27,500 nt of DNA from positions 1 to 27,500 of the forward strand of contig CAUYUJ010003662.1 in the NCBI GenBank assembly GCA_963575745.1. The letters run 5' to 3'. This document shows positions 19,463 to 27,500 of the stretch, piece by piece; the stretch's first letter is position 1; the number at the start of each line of letters is the position of its first letter. The position numbers and the translations under genes are program-made. Below the pieces are notes generated by a model that did no database searches, was not told the DNA's origin, and worked only from the letters and a program-made list of their open reading frames with translations. The stretch is from Prorocentrum cordatum. Taxonomy: Eukaryota; Sar; Dinophyceae; Prorocentrales; Prorocentraceae.

Positions 19463-20182
19463 AATTCCTCCTCCCTCCTCTCCTCCTCCCTCCTCCTCTC
19501 CTCCCTCCTCCTCCTCCTCCTCCTGCTCCTCCCTCCTCCTCCCCTCTCCTCCCTCCTCCTCCTCCTCCTCCTCTCCTCCTCCTCCTCCACCTCCCTCCTC
19601 CTCCTCCCTCCTCCTCCTCCTCCTCCTCCTCTCTCCTCCCCTCCTCCCCCTCACTCCTCCTCCTCCCTCCTCCTCCTCCTCCTCCTCCTCCTCCTCCTCC
19701 TCCTCCTCCTCCTCCTCCTCCTCCTCCCTCCTCCTCTCCTCCTCCTCCTCCTCCTCCTCCTCCTCCTCCTCCTCCTCCTCTCCTCCTCCTCCTCCTCCTC
19801 CTCCTCCTCCTCCTCCTCCTCCTCCTCCTCCTCCTCCCCCCTCCTCCCCCCTCCCCCTCCTCCTCCTCCTCCTCCTCCTCCTCCTCCTCCTCATCCTCCT
19901 CTCCTCCTCCTCCTCCTCCTCCTCCTCTCCTCCTCCCTCCTCCTCCTCCTCTCCTCCTCCTCCTCCTCCTCCTCCTCCTCTCTCCTCCTCCTCCCTCCTC
20001 CTCCTCCTCCCTCCTCCTCTCCTCTCCTACTCCTCCTCCTCCTCTCCTCCTCCTCCTCCTCCTCCTCCTCCCTCCTCCTCTCCTCCTCCTCCTCCTCCTC
20101 CTCCTCCTCCTCCTCCTCCTCCTCCTCCTCCTTCCCTCCTCCCCCTCCTCCTTCCTCCTCCTCCTCCTCCTCCTCCTCCTCC
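19463..20182 (+). repeat. 720 bp CTC/TCC trinucleotide tract
   Basis: Nearly pure polypyrimidine on the plus strand, with CTCCTC runs broken by occasional single-base frame shifts (CCC, CTCTCC). Coding potential is poly-Ser, poly-Leu or poly-Pro only. It is the longest homopurine/homopyrimidine mirror-like tract in the window. Confidence 0.97.
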
Positions 20183-20627
20183 AGCATCGACCTGGAATCG
20201 GCGGCACATCGCCGATAGATCGGCGGTGGGCCCCAGTGGGCGAATCCGCATATTCCTGGGTGGGGCGGGCCATCAGGGCCCCCATCGGGCGACGGGGGGC
20301 CGAAAGATCCCCCCCCCCCCTGGAGCCCATCCCCCGCCGAGGTTGCCGCGGAGAGAAGGTGAGGGCCACAGCCAAGCAGCAACGGCCCCCGCAAAAGGCG
20401 CAGGCAGCGAGGAGGGAGGAGGTTGGAGATCCGACGTCGTGTTTTTTTTCCATACGGGGCCCTCAGAAGTCTCGAACCATTCCCCCGGACCAGTTTTGCA
20501 TGCTGAGTCGTCTTTTGACCGGCTTAGGGCCCGGCGACCCTGAGATCCGACGTAGCGAAAAAATGCAACAATAAACGAACACCGCGGTGAGGCCGGGAAC
20601 GAGCGCAGCGAAAAAGATGACGCAGCA
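20183..20627. other. Spacer downstream of the membrane-protein gene
   Basis: About 20203-20227 resembles 3716-3745. About 20435-20505 (a T run, then GGGGCCCTCAGAAGTCTCGAACC and CCCCCGGACCAG) resembles the reverse complement of the 4244-4600 repeat. GAGATCCGACGT occurs at about 20427 and 20541. No polyadenylation signal could be assigned. Confidence 0.35.
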
Positions 20628-21512
20628 TTACGGGACAAGGCTCAGGTCATGCCTCACCGAGCTCAGCCAAGCTAGCAGCTTTTGACAACACCCGTAGAAA
20701 AAGAGGCTCAGCAACAGCAGAAGGGTCATAAGCAGCAGTGCAAAGACGAGGACGACTGCAATGATCTGGTGGACTAGCGTATGGCTCCACTCCCTAGCAA
20801 CAACGTAGTTCGTCAGCACCGTAGCCGTGAACGTGGCAAAAAGTGAGATGCCCTCGACCCTGTTGAGCAAATTGCTCTTGTACGGCTGCCAGTACAAGTG
20901 GGCTGCGAGCGCGATGCCCATGATGGCCACGGCAAAGGTGGCGTAGCTCGCGGAAGCGTAAGTTTTTGGCGCTATGGCTGCCAAGGCCACCAAAGCCATC
21001 TTCCGCATCAGCACGGTGACCTCCCAAGCCTTGCTTTCTTCCTTATAAGGAGCAACCATGAAGTCGAGCGACCGCTGGGGCAACTGGTCCATGTTGGCAA
21101 TCAGATACGCCCAGAACGCCGGTCCCATCACAGGCCCAATCACAAATGCGACAAAGGCGCCAATCACAATTGTCACAGTGTAGACGCTCGGACACTGTTC
21201 CCCTGGATCCCACGCGCGGCGCGATTCCTTGTACCATCTGAAATCCTGATGCACCGCTTGCGTGTGAAAACAAGGCCATTGCAGCAGGGCGCTCGCGAAA
21301 ATACCAGGTAGAAAGAGGTTGGTAAATGTCAGTGATATGTGCATGATCTTGACGGGCATCCGATTCTGCACCTCCATGTCCTGCAAGCCAACGTCCTTAG
21401 AGGACTCCCGAATCAGGCCCGAGCAGATCGTCTCAGAGGATCGGACTGCATCGGCGAGGTCGGCGTGCAAAAAATATTCCGACGGTAGGACCCCACACGA
21501 AAATAAATGTAG
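20628..21512 (-). CDS. Polytopic membrane protein, C-terminal exon
   Basis: The frame ends at TAA 20630-20628. From Met at 21359 the last 243 residues contain hydrophobic segments at about 7-29, 60-88, 119-135, 139-155, 168-187 and 197-222. Distinctive features are WYKESRRAWDPGEQC between the first two, an amphipathic VAPYKEESKAWEVTVLMRKM linker and the LYWQPYKSNLLNRVEG motif before the penultimate helix. A short loop of this W-Q-P-(Y/F)...N.(V/L)E kind is familiar from large cysteine-rich multi-pass proteins of alveolates and stramenopiles. The left edge is uncertain: acceptor candidates are the AG near 21513 and a better TTTTTTGC...GATGCAG near 21446. It joins the exon at 23480-24999 as one gene. 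The function may be a channel or receptor, but this is inference. Confidence 0.75.
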   Translation of the reverse strand, partial: LHLFSCGVLPSEYFLHADLADAVRSSETICSGLIRESSKDVGLQDMEVQNRMPVKIMHISLTFTNLFLPGIFASALLQWPCFHTQAVHQDFRWYKESRRAWDPGEQCPSVYTVTIVIGAFVAFVIGPVMGPAFWAYLIANMDQLPQRSLDFMVAPYKEESKAWEVTVLMRKMALVALAAIAPKTYASASYATFAVAIMGIALAAHLYWQPYKSNLLNRVEGISLFATFTATVLTNYVVAREWSHTLVHQIIAVVLVFALLLMTLLLLLSLFFYGCCQKLLAWLSSVRHDLSLVP

Positions 21513-21539
21513 CTTGCCCCTCACCCTTTCGACTGGCGG

Positions 21540-21780
21540 AGACCTTCCTTCCGCCCTCTGCATCCCCCTCCTTCTCCTCATCCTCCTTTTCAAATTCCGT
21601 CTCGTCCTACTCGTCGCATTTCTTATCATCTCTTCCTGCCCCCTCCCCCTCTTCCTCCTCCTCCGCCTCTTCCTCATCCCTCTCCACCTCATGTTCCCCA
21701 TCCTCCTCGTCGTTCCCCTCCTCCTCCTCCACCTCCTCCTTTTCCCCCTCCTCATCGCCACCCTTCCCGTTCTCCTTCCT
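21540..21780 (+). repeat. CTCCTC-rich low-complexity tract
   Basis: A degenerate C/T-rich sequence (CTCCTCCTCCACC, CTTCTCCTCATCC). On the minus strand it reads as poly-Glu/Arg and is probably intronic. Confidence 0.7.
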
Positions 21781-21884
21781 TGCGCGCATTTCCTTCCTCC
21801 TGGCATGAGTGCGCATGCCGATGTTCCTCAGCACCGTCGCCGCCTCCGCGAGCACGGGCGCATTGTCGAATGGCCACGTTGCGC

Positions 21885-21975
21885 AACCGTTGGGGCAACC
21901 CCGCGGGCCAGGCCGTCGGGGCAACCCGCGAGCCGTTGGCGCGCGAGACCAGACCGTTGGGACAACCCCGCGCAT
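21885..21975. repeat. GGGGCAACCCC hairpin-like repeats
   Basis: CCGTTGGGGCAACCCCGCG, GCCGTCGGGGCAACCCGCG and CCGTTGGGACAACCCCGCG are three copies of a short, self-complementary GGGG-CAA-CCCC unit. They lie immediately downstream of the helicase-fragment stop. Confidence 0.6.
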
Positions 21976-21997
21976 TCCGAGCAGGGCGCAGCCGCGC

Positions 21998-22513
21998 TCA
22001 GGCGGGAGGCAGCACCAAGCCCAGCTGCACCGCGAAGTGCTCCGCCTCTGCCTTGGAGCTCTCGGCTCTCTCGTCGAACTCCAGGAGCGCCTTCCGCAAG
22101 GACGCCGGCGGCCTTCGCTCCAGGAACTCTCGCGGCGGCGGCCGCAGGATCAGCACTCTCCGCATGCGCGTGGCGCGGGAGAACATAACGTAGAGATGCA
22201 GCCACCACTGGTCGCACGACATGCCAGTGCGGCCAGCGTCCTCGTCTCTCGCGCAGTCGACGGTGACGCCCTTGCGCAACGTTGGGCCTTGCGACAGCGC
22301 GGAGGTGAGGAAGAGCGCGTGCGTCATGGTGACCCCCGGGCGGCGCACGGCGTGCGGCCGCGAGTTCTGCCACGTGAATTCTTGCTTGCGGGGCCTGAAC
22401 ATCAGCAAGCTCCGCGCCCGCGCCTCGGCATGGCCGTCGTCGGCGGCGCCTTCGGCGCCCTGTCGCAGATGGAGCTGCACGATCGTCCCGTCGCAGTCCT
22501 GGCGGTTCGCTCG
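21998..22513 (-). pseudogene. PIF1-like superfamily 1 helicase, C-terminal fragment
   Basis: About 170 codons end in TGA (22000-21998). The frame carries 'LTSALSQGPTL' (22309-22277), matching helicase motif V (usually a QG.T core), and 'YVMFSRATR' (22192-22166), matching motif VI with its conserved Ser-Arg. It continues with LLRPPPREFLERRPPASLRK-like sequence, here 'LILRPPPREFLERRPPASLR'. This arrangement is familiar to me from repeated helicase-like genes in dinoflagellate genomes. The Walker A and B motifs and all upstream helicase sequence are missing. The left end runs straight into a tandem repeat, and the fragment lies in the intron of a membrane-protein gene on the same strand. It is most likely a dead, captured piece of a multicopy or mobile element. 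Confidence 0.6.
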
Positions 22514-23065
22514 GATTCCACGATGGACATGGGGCTCCCATAGAGAAAGGGGCTCCCGCCTGAGATGCCTTCGTGATTCACTCGCAAACGAAGCTCCCGT
22601 CTGAGACTTCCTCATGCTTCAATCTTGAGGAGCCCGAAAGGGACGACAGTTACAGGTTTCCGATGACCCGCTCGGATTCGAACATGACGTGCGGGACCCA
22701 AAAACAAGGGGTTCCCGCCTGAGAGTTCCTTGCAATTGACTCACAGAGGAAGCTCCCGTCTGAGACTTCTACAAATTCGGGCCTGAGGATTTCGAGAGCG
22801 ACGACATTTACAAGTTTCCAATAACCCGTTCGGATTCGAACATGAAGTGCGCGACCCATAGGGACAGGGCTCCCGCCTGAGACTTCCTCACCTTTCACTC
22901 ACAGGCGCGAGGTTCCTGCCTGATACGTCCCAATATTTCAAGCCTGAGGGCCACCCAAAAATTACGAAAGCTACACAGTCCTGATGACCCGCTTGGACTA
23001 GTAACATGAGCTGCGGGCCCCACAGGGGAAAGGACTCCCGCTTGAGATTTCTTCGCAATTCACTC
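22510..23065 (-). repeat. 158-163 bp tandem repeat, about 3.5 copies
   Basis: Units start with CTCGGATTC(G/C) or relatives at 22510, 22671, 22829 and 22992. They share GGGCTCCCGCCTGAGA, GAAGCTCCCGTCTGAGACTT, CTTGAGGAGCC-like and GACGACA(G/T)TTACA blocks. The first unit directly abuts the helicase fragment. The copies differ by 15-25 percent by eye, so the array is fairly old. Confidence 0.85.
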
Positions 23066-23084
23066 AGGGACGGGGGCCTGGAAT

Positions 23085-23285
23085 TTATTAGTGAGTGAGT
23101 GAGTGAGCCATTCAGGAGAAGTGGGTAAGTGAGTGGGACTTTGAATAAGTACGTTATAAATAAATGATAATGATCGCGTGAATGCGAGTGAATGTGTAGG
23201 TAATGGTGATGTGGTGATGATGATGATGATGATGATGATGATGCTGATGATGATGATGTTGATGATGAAAATGTGAGTGTGTAAG
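23085..23285 (+). repeat. GTGA and GAT microsatellites
   Basis: A short GTGA run at about 23090-23106, GTAAGTGAGTG-like sequence to about 23200, then (GAT)n at about 23214-23266 with two interruptions. All lie inside the probable intron. Confidence 0.9.
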
Positions 23286-23486
23286 TGAAAAGAGAGTGGG
23301 TGTTCTTGTTCCTACGCGGGGTGTCCACAGAAAATAAAAACGCCACTTTGGATGAAGGGCAAAAACCTCGGGATCCACATGGAGCCGCAACGACGATACC
23401 TCGGGGATGCGGCGGGATCCGCCGACCCCATCTATTCGGGCCCCTGATGGGAGGCCTGGAGTCCTGCAACGTGCCTGGTCCACCCA

Positions 23487-24999
23487 GGGACGACGCCTCC
23501 TGGGGAATCTTGGCGTTCTCGTCCGCCTTTTCCGGTTCTTTCACGTATTCCTCTGCTCCCGTTTCCAACGTTTGCTTTGCCGCCCCGCCCGCATTCTGGC
23601 CACCGTCGTCCATGGGCCCCACTTCCGCTTGAACCTCCCCGGCACGGCACGTCTGGCAAGCACGCCGAACCAGTTCCCCGCCTATCGCTGCCAGGAGGAG
23701 GAGCATCGGGACAAGGCTCTCCAGCAGGGTCCTGATGGCGAAAGAGTCCTCGAAGTCTACACCCATGCAATCGGGGCTGTCGGTGAGACCACCGGTCCCA
23801 GCCGAGGCGATCAGCAGCGGCACGTCGAAAATTTCAGTCGGCATGTGCCAGCGGGACTCTTTTATAAGTTTGACCATCTGGCCGTACGCTTCCGTGTCTT
23901 GCATCAAAGTGGATGCCGTTATAGCCGAGAATGAAAACGACATGAAAATATTGAGAAGACTACCTAGTTCGTCCTTCCTGCCTGCGCTGATCGAATGTAG
24001 GCTCGCGGCGAACACGGCTCCCGAAGCCATAATCTCTTTGGCCCAGACAAATACAGGATTCCCGCAATTCGAACACGTGAATGGATCTATGCGGCTTCGC
24101 CCGAAACTTGGCAAACACTTGGCACACCCAGGAACGGTAGGATCGTAGCCTGGAGCGCACGCCGTATGGTTCAAGGTGGAGTTGCTGCGCAAGGACGTCC
24201 AATCCCAACAGTCGTTCGCACCGTTGCTGCCACACGCTTTCCGGTTTGGACAACGATGTGCTCGAATTCCACCCCTGGTTGCGTCAACGGCAAACAACAT
24301 GATGCCGCGAGGCACGCACACTTGGTCTTCATCGTTGACTTCCACCTGGATCCCAACTTCCCCCGTGAGGCGATCCTGCATCTCCTCACCATCTTTACGC
24401 CGCTGTTTGAGACCACGCTCGAGTTTCTCAAAAGCTCGATGGATATACTCTTTAATCGTCTTGTTATCTTCACTCGTCAACCGCACCTCCAAAGTCTCGA
24501 TCACCTTGGTGCTCAACGCCCCGAAGCGCCAAACAACAGGGGCCATCATGATGACACTCGAGGCGAACAAGTACCGGACTGTCCAATCTTGATTTGCGGC
24601 GTGGTTCATTACGCCAGTCAGTACCGCGTGCAACGTCTCGGGGGCGAGCTGGGCGAGGCGCTTCTCGTTCTTGAGAAGGCACGTCCCGATGGTTTCTGCG
24701 TGCACAGTCCGAGTCTGGTTGTAGTCGAGGCGGAGGAGGAAGAATTGAAGCGCGTCTTCGAGCTGTTTGATGGACATGTCATCTGTGCACTCGGCTCTGC
24801 CGACGCCACCGCCTCCGACGGCGGCGGCTTCGTCGGCGGACGCGGCAGTGGCCCCCTCCGCGCCGGCGGCGGCGGTGGAGGCGTCCGTGGCGACGGCTGC
24901 GGCGGCGGTCTCCGCTCTGATGGCTGCGTCGGCGGCGGGGGCGGCCTGACCTTCTTGGCGGCGCCCACGTGGGAGGGGCGCGCGAAGGGGGGCGGCTCT
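23487..24999 (-). CDS. Cysteine-rich multi-pass membrane protein, N-terminal exon
   Basis: The frame is open from just after TAG at 25002. Met at 24777 is the first ATG of good sequence, but the preceding Ala-rich 75 codons are also open and may be coding. From that Met, residues 1-150 are mainly helical and charged, with a hydrophobic patch at 68-86. Cysteines cluster at 154, 176, 182, 190, 207, 218, 221, 235 and 238, with CAPGYDPTVPGCAKC and CSNC motifs like EGF/GCC2-GCC3-type extracellular repeats. Hydrophobic segments follow at about 241-264, 273-291 and 345-370, then an acidic Glu/Ala-rich tail to about 430, where coding character fades. Role unknown; a surface receptor or TRP-like channel is possible. 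Confidence 0.75.
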
Positions 25000-25002
25000 C
25001 TA

Positions 25003-25780
25003 TGAAGGCGGCGGGGCGAAGAAGGCAGGTCCCTTCTCAGACGGCCCCCGGGAGGTTTCTGGCAGGGCTTCTGAGACGCTTCCGCGCAACCCCCGCGTGG
25101 GCTCAGCCACACGCGAAAGCGTCCCTAAGCAAGAGTGACCAGTGCGCGGTTCTGGGTGGGACGCTGGGAGGGAGAATCCAAGCGCGCAAGCCGCTGATGC
25201 CGCACTGCACTCAACAATCGAAGTACCCCTGGGAGCCCGCACCGAAGGTCACTCTGGCGAAGGGTCACTCTTACGCGTAGCCGATGGGCGCAGCCAACCT
25301 TGGGCGCCAGCGGCGGTGGCGGTGCCGGCCCTCCTGTTCGCCGTGGCGGCGGCAGCGGCGGTCGCGGTGGCGGTGGCGGCGTCCGCGGAGGTGTCGCTCT
25401 GGGCCCCCGCCTGCCCGTGCGGGTCTGGGGAGACACGGAGCGCCAGGGGCTCCTCGAGCAGTTGGGGCCTGTCGGGTCGGGCGACAGGGGGGGGCAGCAA
25501 AGGGGGGCCCGCGAAGCAGCGCACGCAGCTGCGTTCCGAGGCGCCAGAGGCGACAGTGTATCGAGGAGGGCGCCCGGCGGCGGGGCCGGAGCCAGCTGCA
25601 CGCAGCAGCTGTCGTACCCCCTCTGCCCCTATCTATTGCGACGCCCGACCCAAACCTTGCTCCCAGCACACCAGGTGCCAGGTCGGCAACGACGGCCGGT
25701 GCCAGCAGAGCAGGCCACGAGCCCCACATGACTGCGCGTGTATACCGTATTTGGCTGCGCGACTCTAGCGGTTGGGCGAA
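25003..25780. other. GC-rich upstream region, possible exon of uncertain strand
   Basis: Frames are open on both strands. The plus frame ending at 25768 has a hydrophobic Ala/Val stretch (about 25310-25400) and a Cys-containing end near 'YCDARPKPCSQHTRCQ' that vaguely resembles an EGF-type module. The minus frames include a short Cys-containing piece ending near 25629. An upstream exon or promoter of the membrane-protein gene could lie here. Short CGGCGGTGGCGG repeats at 25310-25395 inflate all frames. Nothing is assigned. Confidence 0.2.
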
Positions 25781-25839
25781 CTGACTCTGGCCAGAACGAC
25801 CTGGGCCAGCATGGCTGTGGAGGGGTAGCGAGGGGAGCG

Positions 25840-25902
25840 AAAGGAGGAGAAGAAGGAAGAGAAGGAGGAGGAGGAGGAGGAGGAGGAGGAGGACGAGGAG
25901 GC
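25840..25902 (+). repeat. GGA trinucleotide tract
   Basis: GGAGGAGAAGAAGGA grades into pure (GGA)n. It is followed by about 115 bp of unremarkable sequence. Confidence 0.95.
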
Positions 25903-26020
25903 GGACCACCGGCTTGGGCGCGCACACCCCTCCGCGGGAAAGCCTGCAATCTTGGCTGCTCCTGGGCCCGCCGGGAACCTTCCCAAGCCTCCTGCGTCGT
26001 GACCTTGGCCACTGCGCGGA

Positions 26021-26303
26021 TCCTCCTCCGCCTCCTCTTCCTCCGCCTCCTTCTCTTCCTCCTCTTCCTCCTCCTCCTCATCCTCCTCCTCATCCTCATC
26101 ATCATCATCCCCACAATCGTCATCATCATTATCATCATCAGCAGCAACATCATCATCATCATCATCACCATCGTCATCTGCATCACCACCAGCATCATGA
26201 TCAGAAGCAGCACCATCATCACCATCATCATCAGAAGCATCATCAACATGATCAGCATCATCATCATCATCATCATCACCACCACCACCATCATCATCAT
26301 CAG

Positions 26304-26348
<45 letters not shown>

Positions 26349-26555
26349 TAACATCAGCAGCATCATTATCACCAGCAACAGTACCATCACTACCACGATC
26401 ACAATCAAAAGCACCATTACCATCAGCAGCGTCATCATCGTCACCACTGCCAGCATACGCATCATCATGCTCATCATGCTCTTCAGAACAATCAGCATCA
26501 GCATCACCATCATTAAAATTATCATGCTCATCATCATCATCATCTTGATCACCAC

Positions 26556-26607
<52 letters not shown>

Positions 26608-26665
26608 GATATCGTCATCGTCGTCGTCATCTCTATCAGCATCAGCATCACAATCATCACCGTCA
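26021..26665 (+). repeat. CTC tract grading into a 570 bp ATC/CAT tract
   Basis: (CTC)n at about 26021-26095 passes through CTCATC into CATCAT repeats with CAC, CAG and AAC interruptions. It ends in TCGTCGTCGTC and TCAGCATCAGCATCA near 26665. Frames give poly-His, poly-Ile or poly-Met and are not genes. Confidence 0.95.
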
Positions 26666-27060
26666 TCATGCCGTTTCTCCTCTCACTTCCCCCTCCCCTT
26701 TCACCCGCTCCTGCTCCTCCCCTCCCCCTCTTGTCCATCTTATGTGTATCCCAGTCATCTGGCTCCGCCGCCGCGTCATCCTCCTCCTGTCCGTGCCCCG
26801 TCAAGTTTCATCCTGTTCCCTCGAGGAACCCTGACCAGGCCAAGCAGTACAAGAGGCGGCCGAGGCTTGGTGTTGGCATTTCCGCGAGAGAGGGAAAGCC
26901 CGACCGCGAATGCGGCGAATGACGCATCCTGTCCCCACCTATCATGTGGTCTTGGGTCCTCGTTTTGAAGAGGCATCGCCCCGCGTCTCCTCCGCCTCTC
27001 CTCCTCTCCCCTCTTCTCATCCTCCCCCTCATCCTTCCTCCCCGCCCTGCCCCTGCCCTC
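26666..27060. other. C/T-rich spacer, no gene recognised
   Basis: CCTCCCC-rich sequence flanks about 200 bp of balanced composition (26735-26950). Both strands are open over short stretches, but I see no motif or RNA. Confidence 0.4.
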
Positions 27061-27500
27061 CACATGCCCATCACATCGGCACACCCTTACCACGCTCCGT
27101 TGCCCCGTAGGGAGCTCCACCGAAGGCCGAAGTCGTTGCCTTTGCATGGCACCACCGCACTCACTGCTGCATACTCATCACACGCTTCGTGGCCCCACAG
27201 GCCCAAGTGGCCCCGAAGGCCGAAATGGCTGCGCTTGCACAACACCACCGCGCTCGGGTCGGCACACCCCTCACACGTTGCGTGGCCCTATCGGTAGCTC
27301 CACCGACAGTCCAAGTGGCTGCGCTCGCATGGCACCACCGCACCCATTGCGGCACACCTTTCCCACGTCCCGTGGCCCCGTAGGGAGCTCCACCGAAGGC
27401 CAAAGTCGTTGCACCCTCATGGCACCACCGCGCTCATGTCTGCACACCCATCACACGCGTGGTGGCCCCATGGGGGGCTCAACCGAAGGCCCGAGTGGCT
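27060..27500 (+). repeat. 90-93 bp tandem repeat running off the window
   Basis: ATGGCACCACCGC or its variant recurs at 27146, 27239, 27329 and 27419. Units share GGCACACCC-TCACACG, TGGCCC(C/T), GGAGCTCCACCGAAGGC and AAGT(C/G)G(T/C)TGC. The array starts with a partial unit near 27070 and continues beyond 27500. Confidence 0.85.

Larger units (their letters stand above)
21513..23486 (-). other. Probable ~2 kb intron containing repeats and a helicase relic
   Basis: Membrane-protein coding sequence stops near 23487 and resumes near 21512-21446. The two parts together make a plausible single protein (ectodomain and three membrane segments, then six more). Between them lie a C/T-rich stretch (21540-21780), a hairpin-like GGGGCAACCCC repeat, a helicase fragment, a 158-163 bp tandem repeat and microsatellites. 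The upstream frame stays open well into the intron until 22888, so exact donor and acceptor cannot be fixed. Confidence 0.55.

Noticed and set aside
19092-20543. Poly-Ser/Pro/Leu or poly-Glu/Arg proteins over the CTC tract
   Set aside because: Pure trinucleotide translation with frame slips. The flanks do not show a matching coding signature.
26092-26665. Metal-binding poly-His protein from the CAT tract
   Set aside because: It is a plain ATC/CAT microsatellite whose other frames give poly-Ile or poly-Ser. No gene context is present.
1-27500. Spliced-leader relics, tRNA or rRNA genes
   Set aside because: I looked for a CCATTTTGGCTCAAG-like leader, GGTTCGA-type B boxes and rRNA-like conserved blocks and saw none. 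A covariance-model scan would be more sensitive.

Overview
This window looks like nuclear DNA from a eukaryote, most probably a dinoflagellate or a similarly repeat-rich, GC-rich protist. The reasons are the absence of bacterial-style operons, coding islands split by introns, vast tracts of tri- and dodecanucleotide and minisatellite DNA, a multi-exon cysteine-rich polytopic membrane protein of a type common in alveolates and stramenopiles, and a fragment of a PIF1-like helicase of a style I associate with dinoflagellate genomes. The organism assignment is inference. No rRNA, tRNA, spliced-leader relic, transposase or reverse transcriptase could be recognised.

Layout. 1-2720: two CCAAGA-type minisatellites flank a tandemly duplicated block of about 850 bp that carries a short motif in alternating orientations. 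2730-6460: a purine-repeat tract, a GAATCG-rich stretch, a 129-134 bp triplication, an AAG tract, a weakly coding island, a long purine tract, a decamer array and a 90 bp duplication. 6468-9013: the most gene-like part of the left half, apparently pieces of one minus-strand multi-exon gene with a cysteine-rich C-terminal end. 9150-9860: AT-richer spacer and CTTG repeats. 9867-11731: a satellite of 19 monomers (101 bp, then 102 bp) with visible higher-order structure. 12050-12605: an inverted-orientation CCAAGA minisatellite. 12890-18650: a 5.8 kb compound repeat with a GGTCGGTCGGAATA array, a GGTCGGAATAAGGGGAGG array, a CACGACCACCAG dodecamer array and three copies of a conserved element of about 55 bp. 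18650-20600: a spacer and a 720 bp CTC tract.

20628-24999 (minus strand) is the best-supported gene. It encodes a predicted membrane protein with an N-terminal cytosolic-type helical part, nine clustered cysteines and about nine membrane segments, split by an intron of about 2 kb. The intron contains a same-strand degenerate PIF1-like helicase C-terminus (21998-22513), a 158-163 bp tandem repeat abutting it, and GTGA and GAT microsatellites. 25003-27500 holds an unassigned GC-rich stretch, GGA, CTC and ATC repeats, and a 90-93 bp tandem repeat that runs off the window end.

The genes do not form an evident pathway. The interest lies in repeat architecture: higher-order satellite structure, splice-like GT...AG units inside monomers, and a conserved element that seems to have generated two surrounding arrays by internal deletion.
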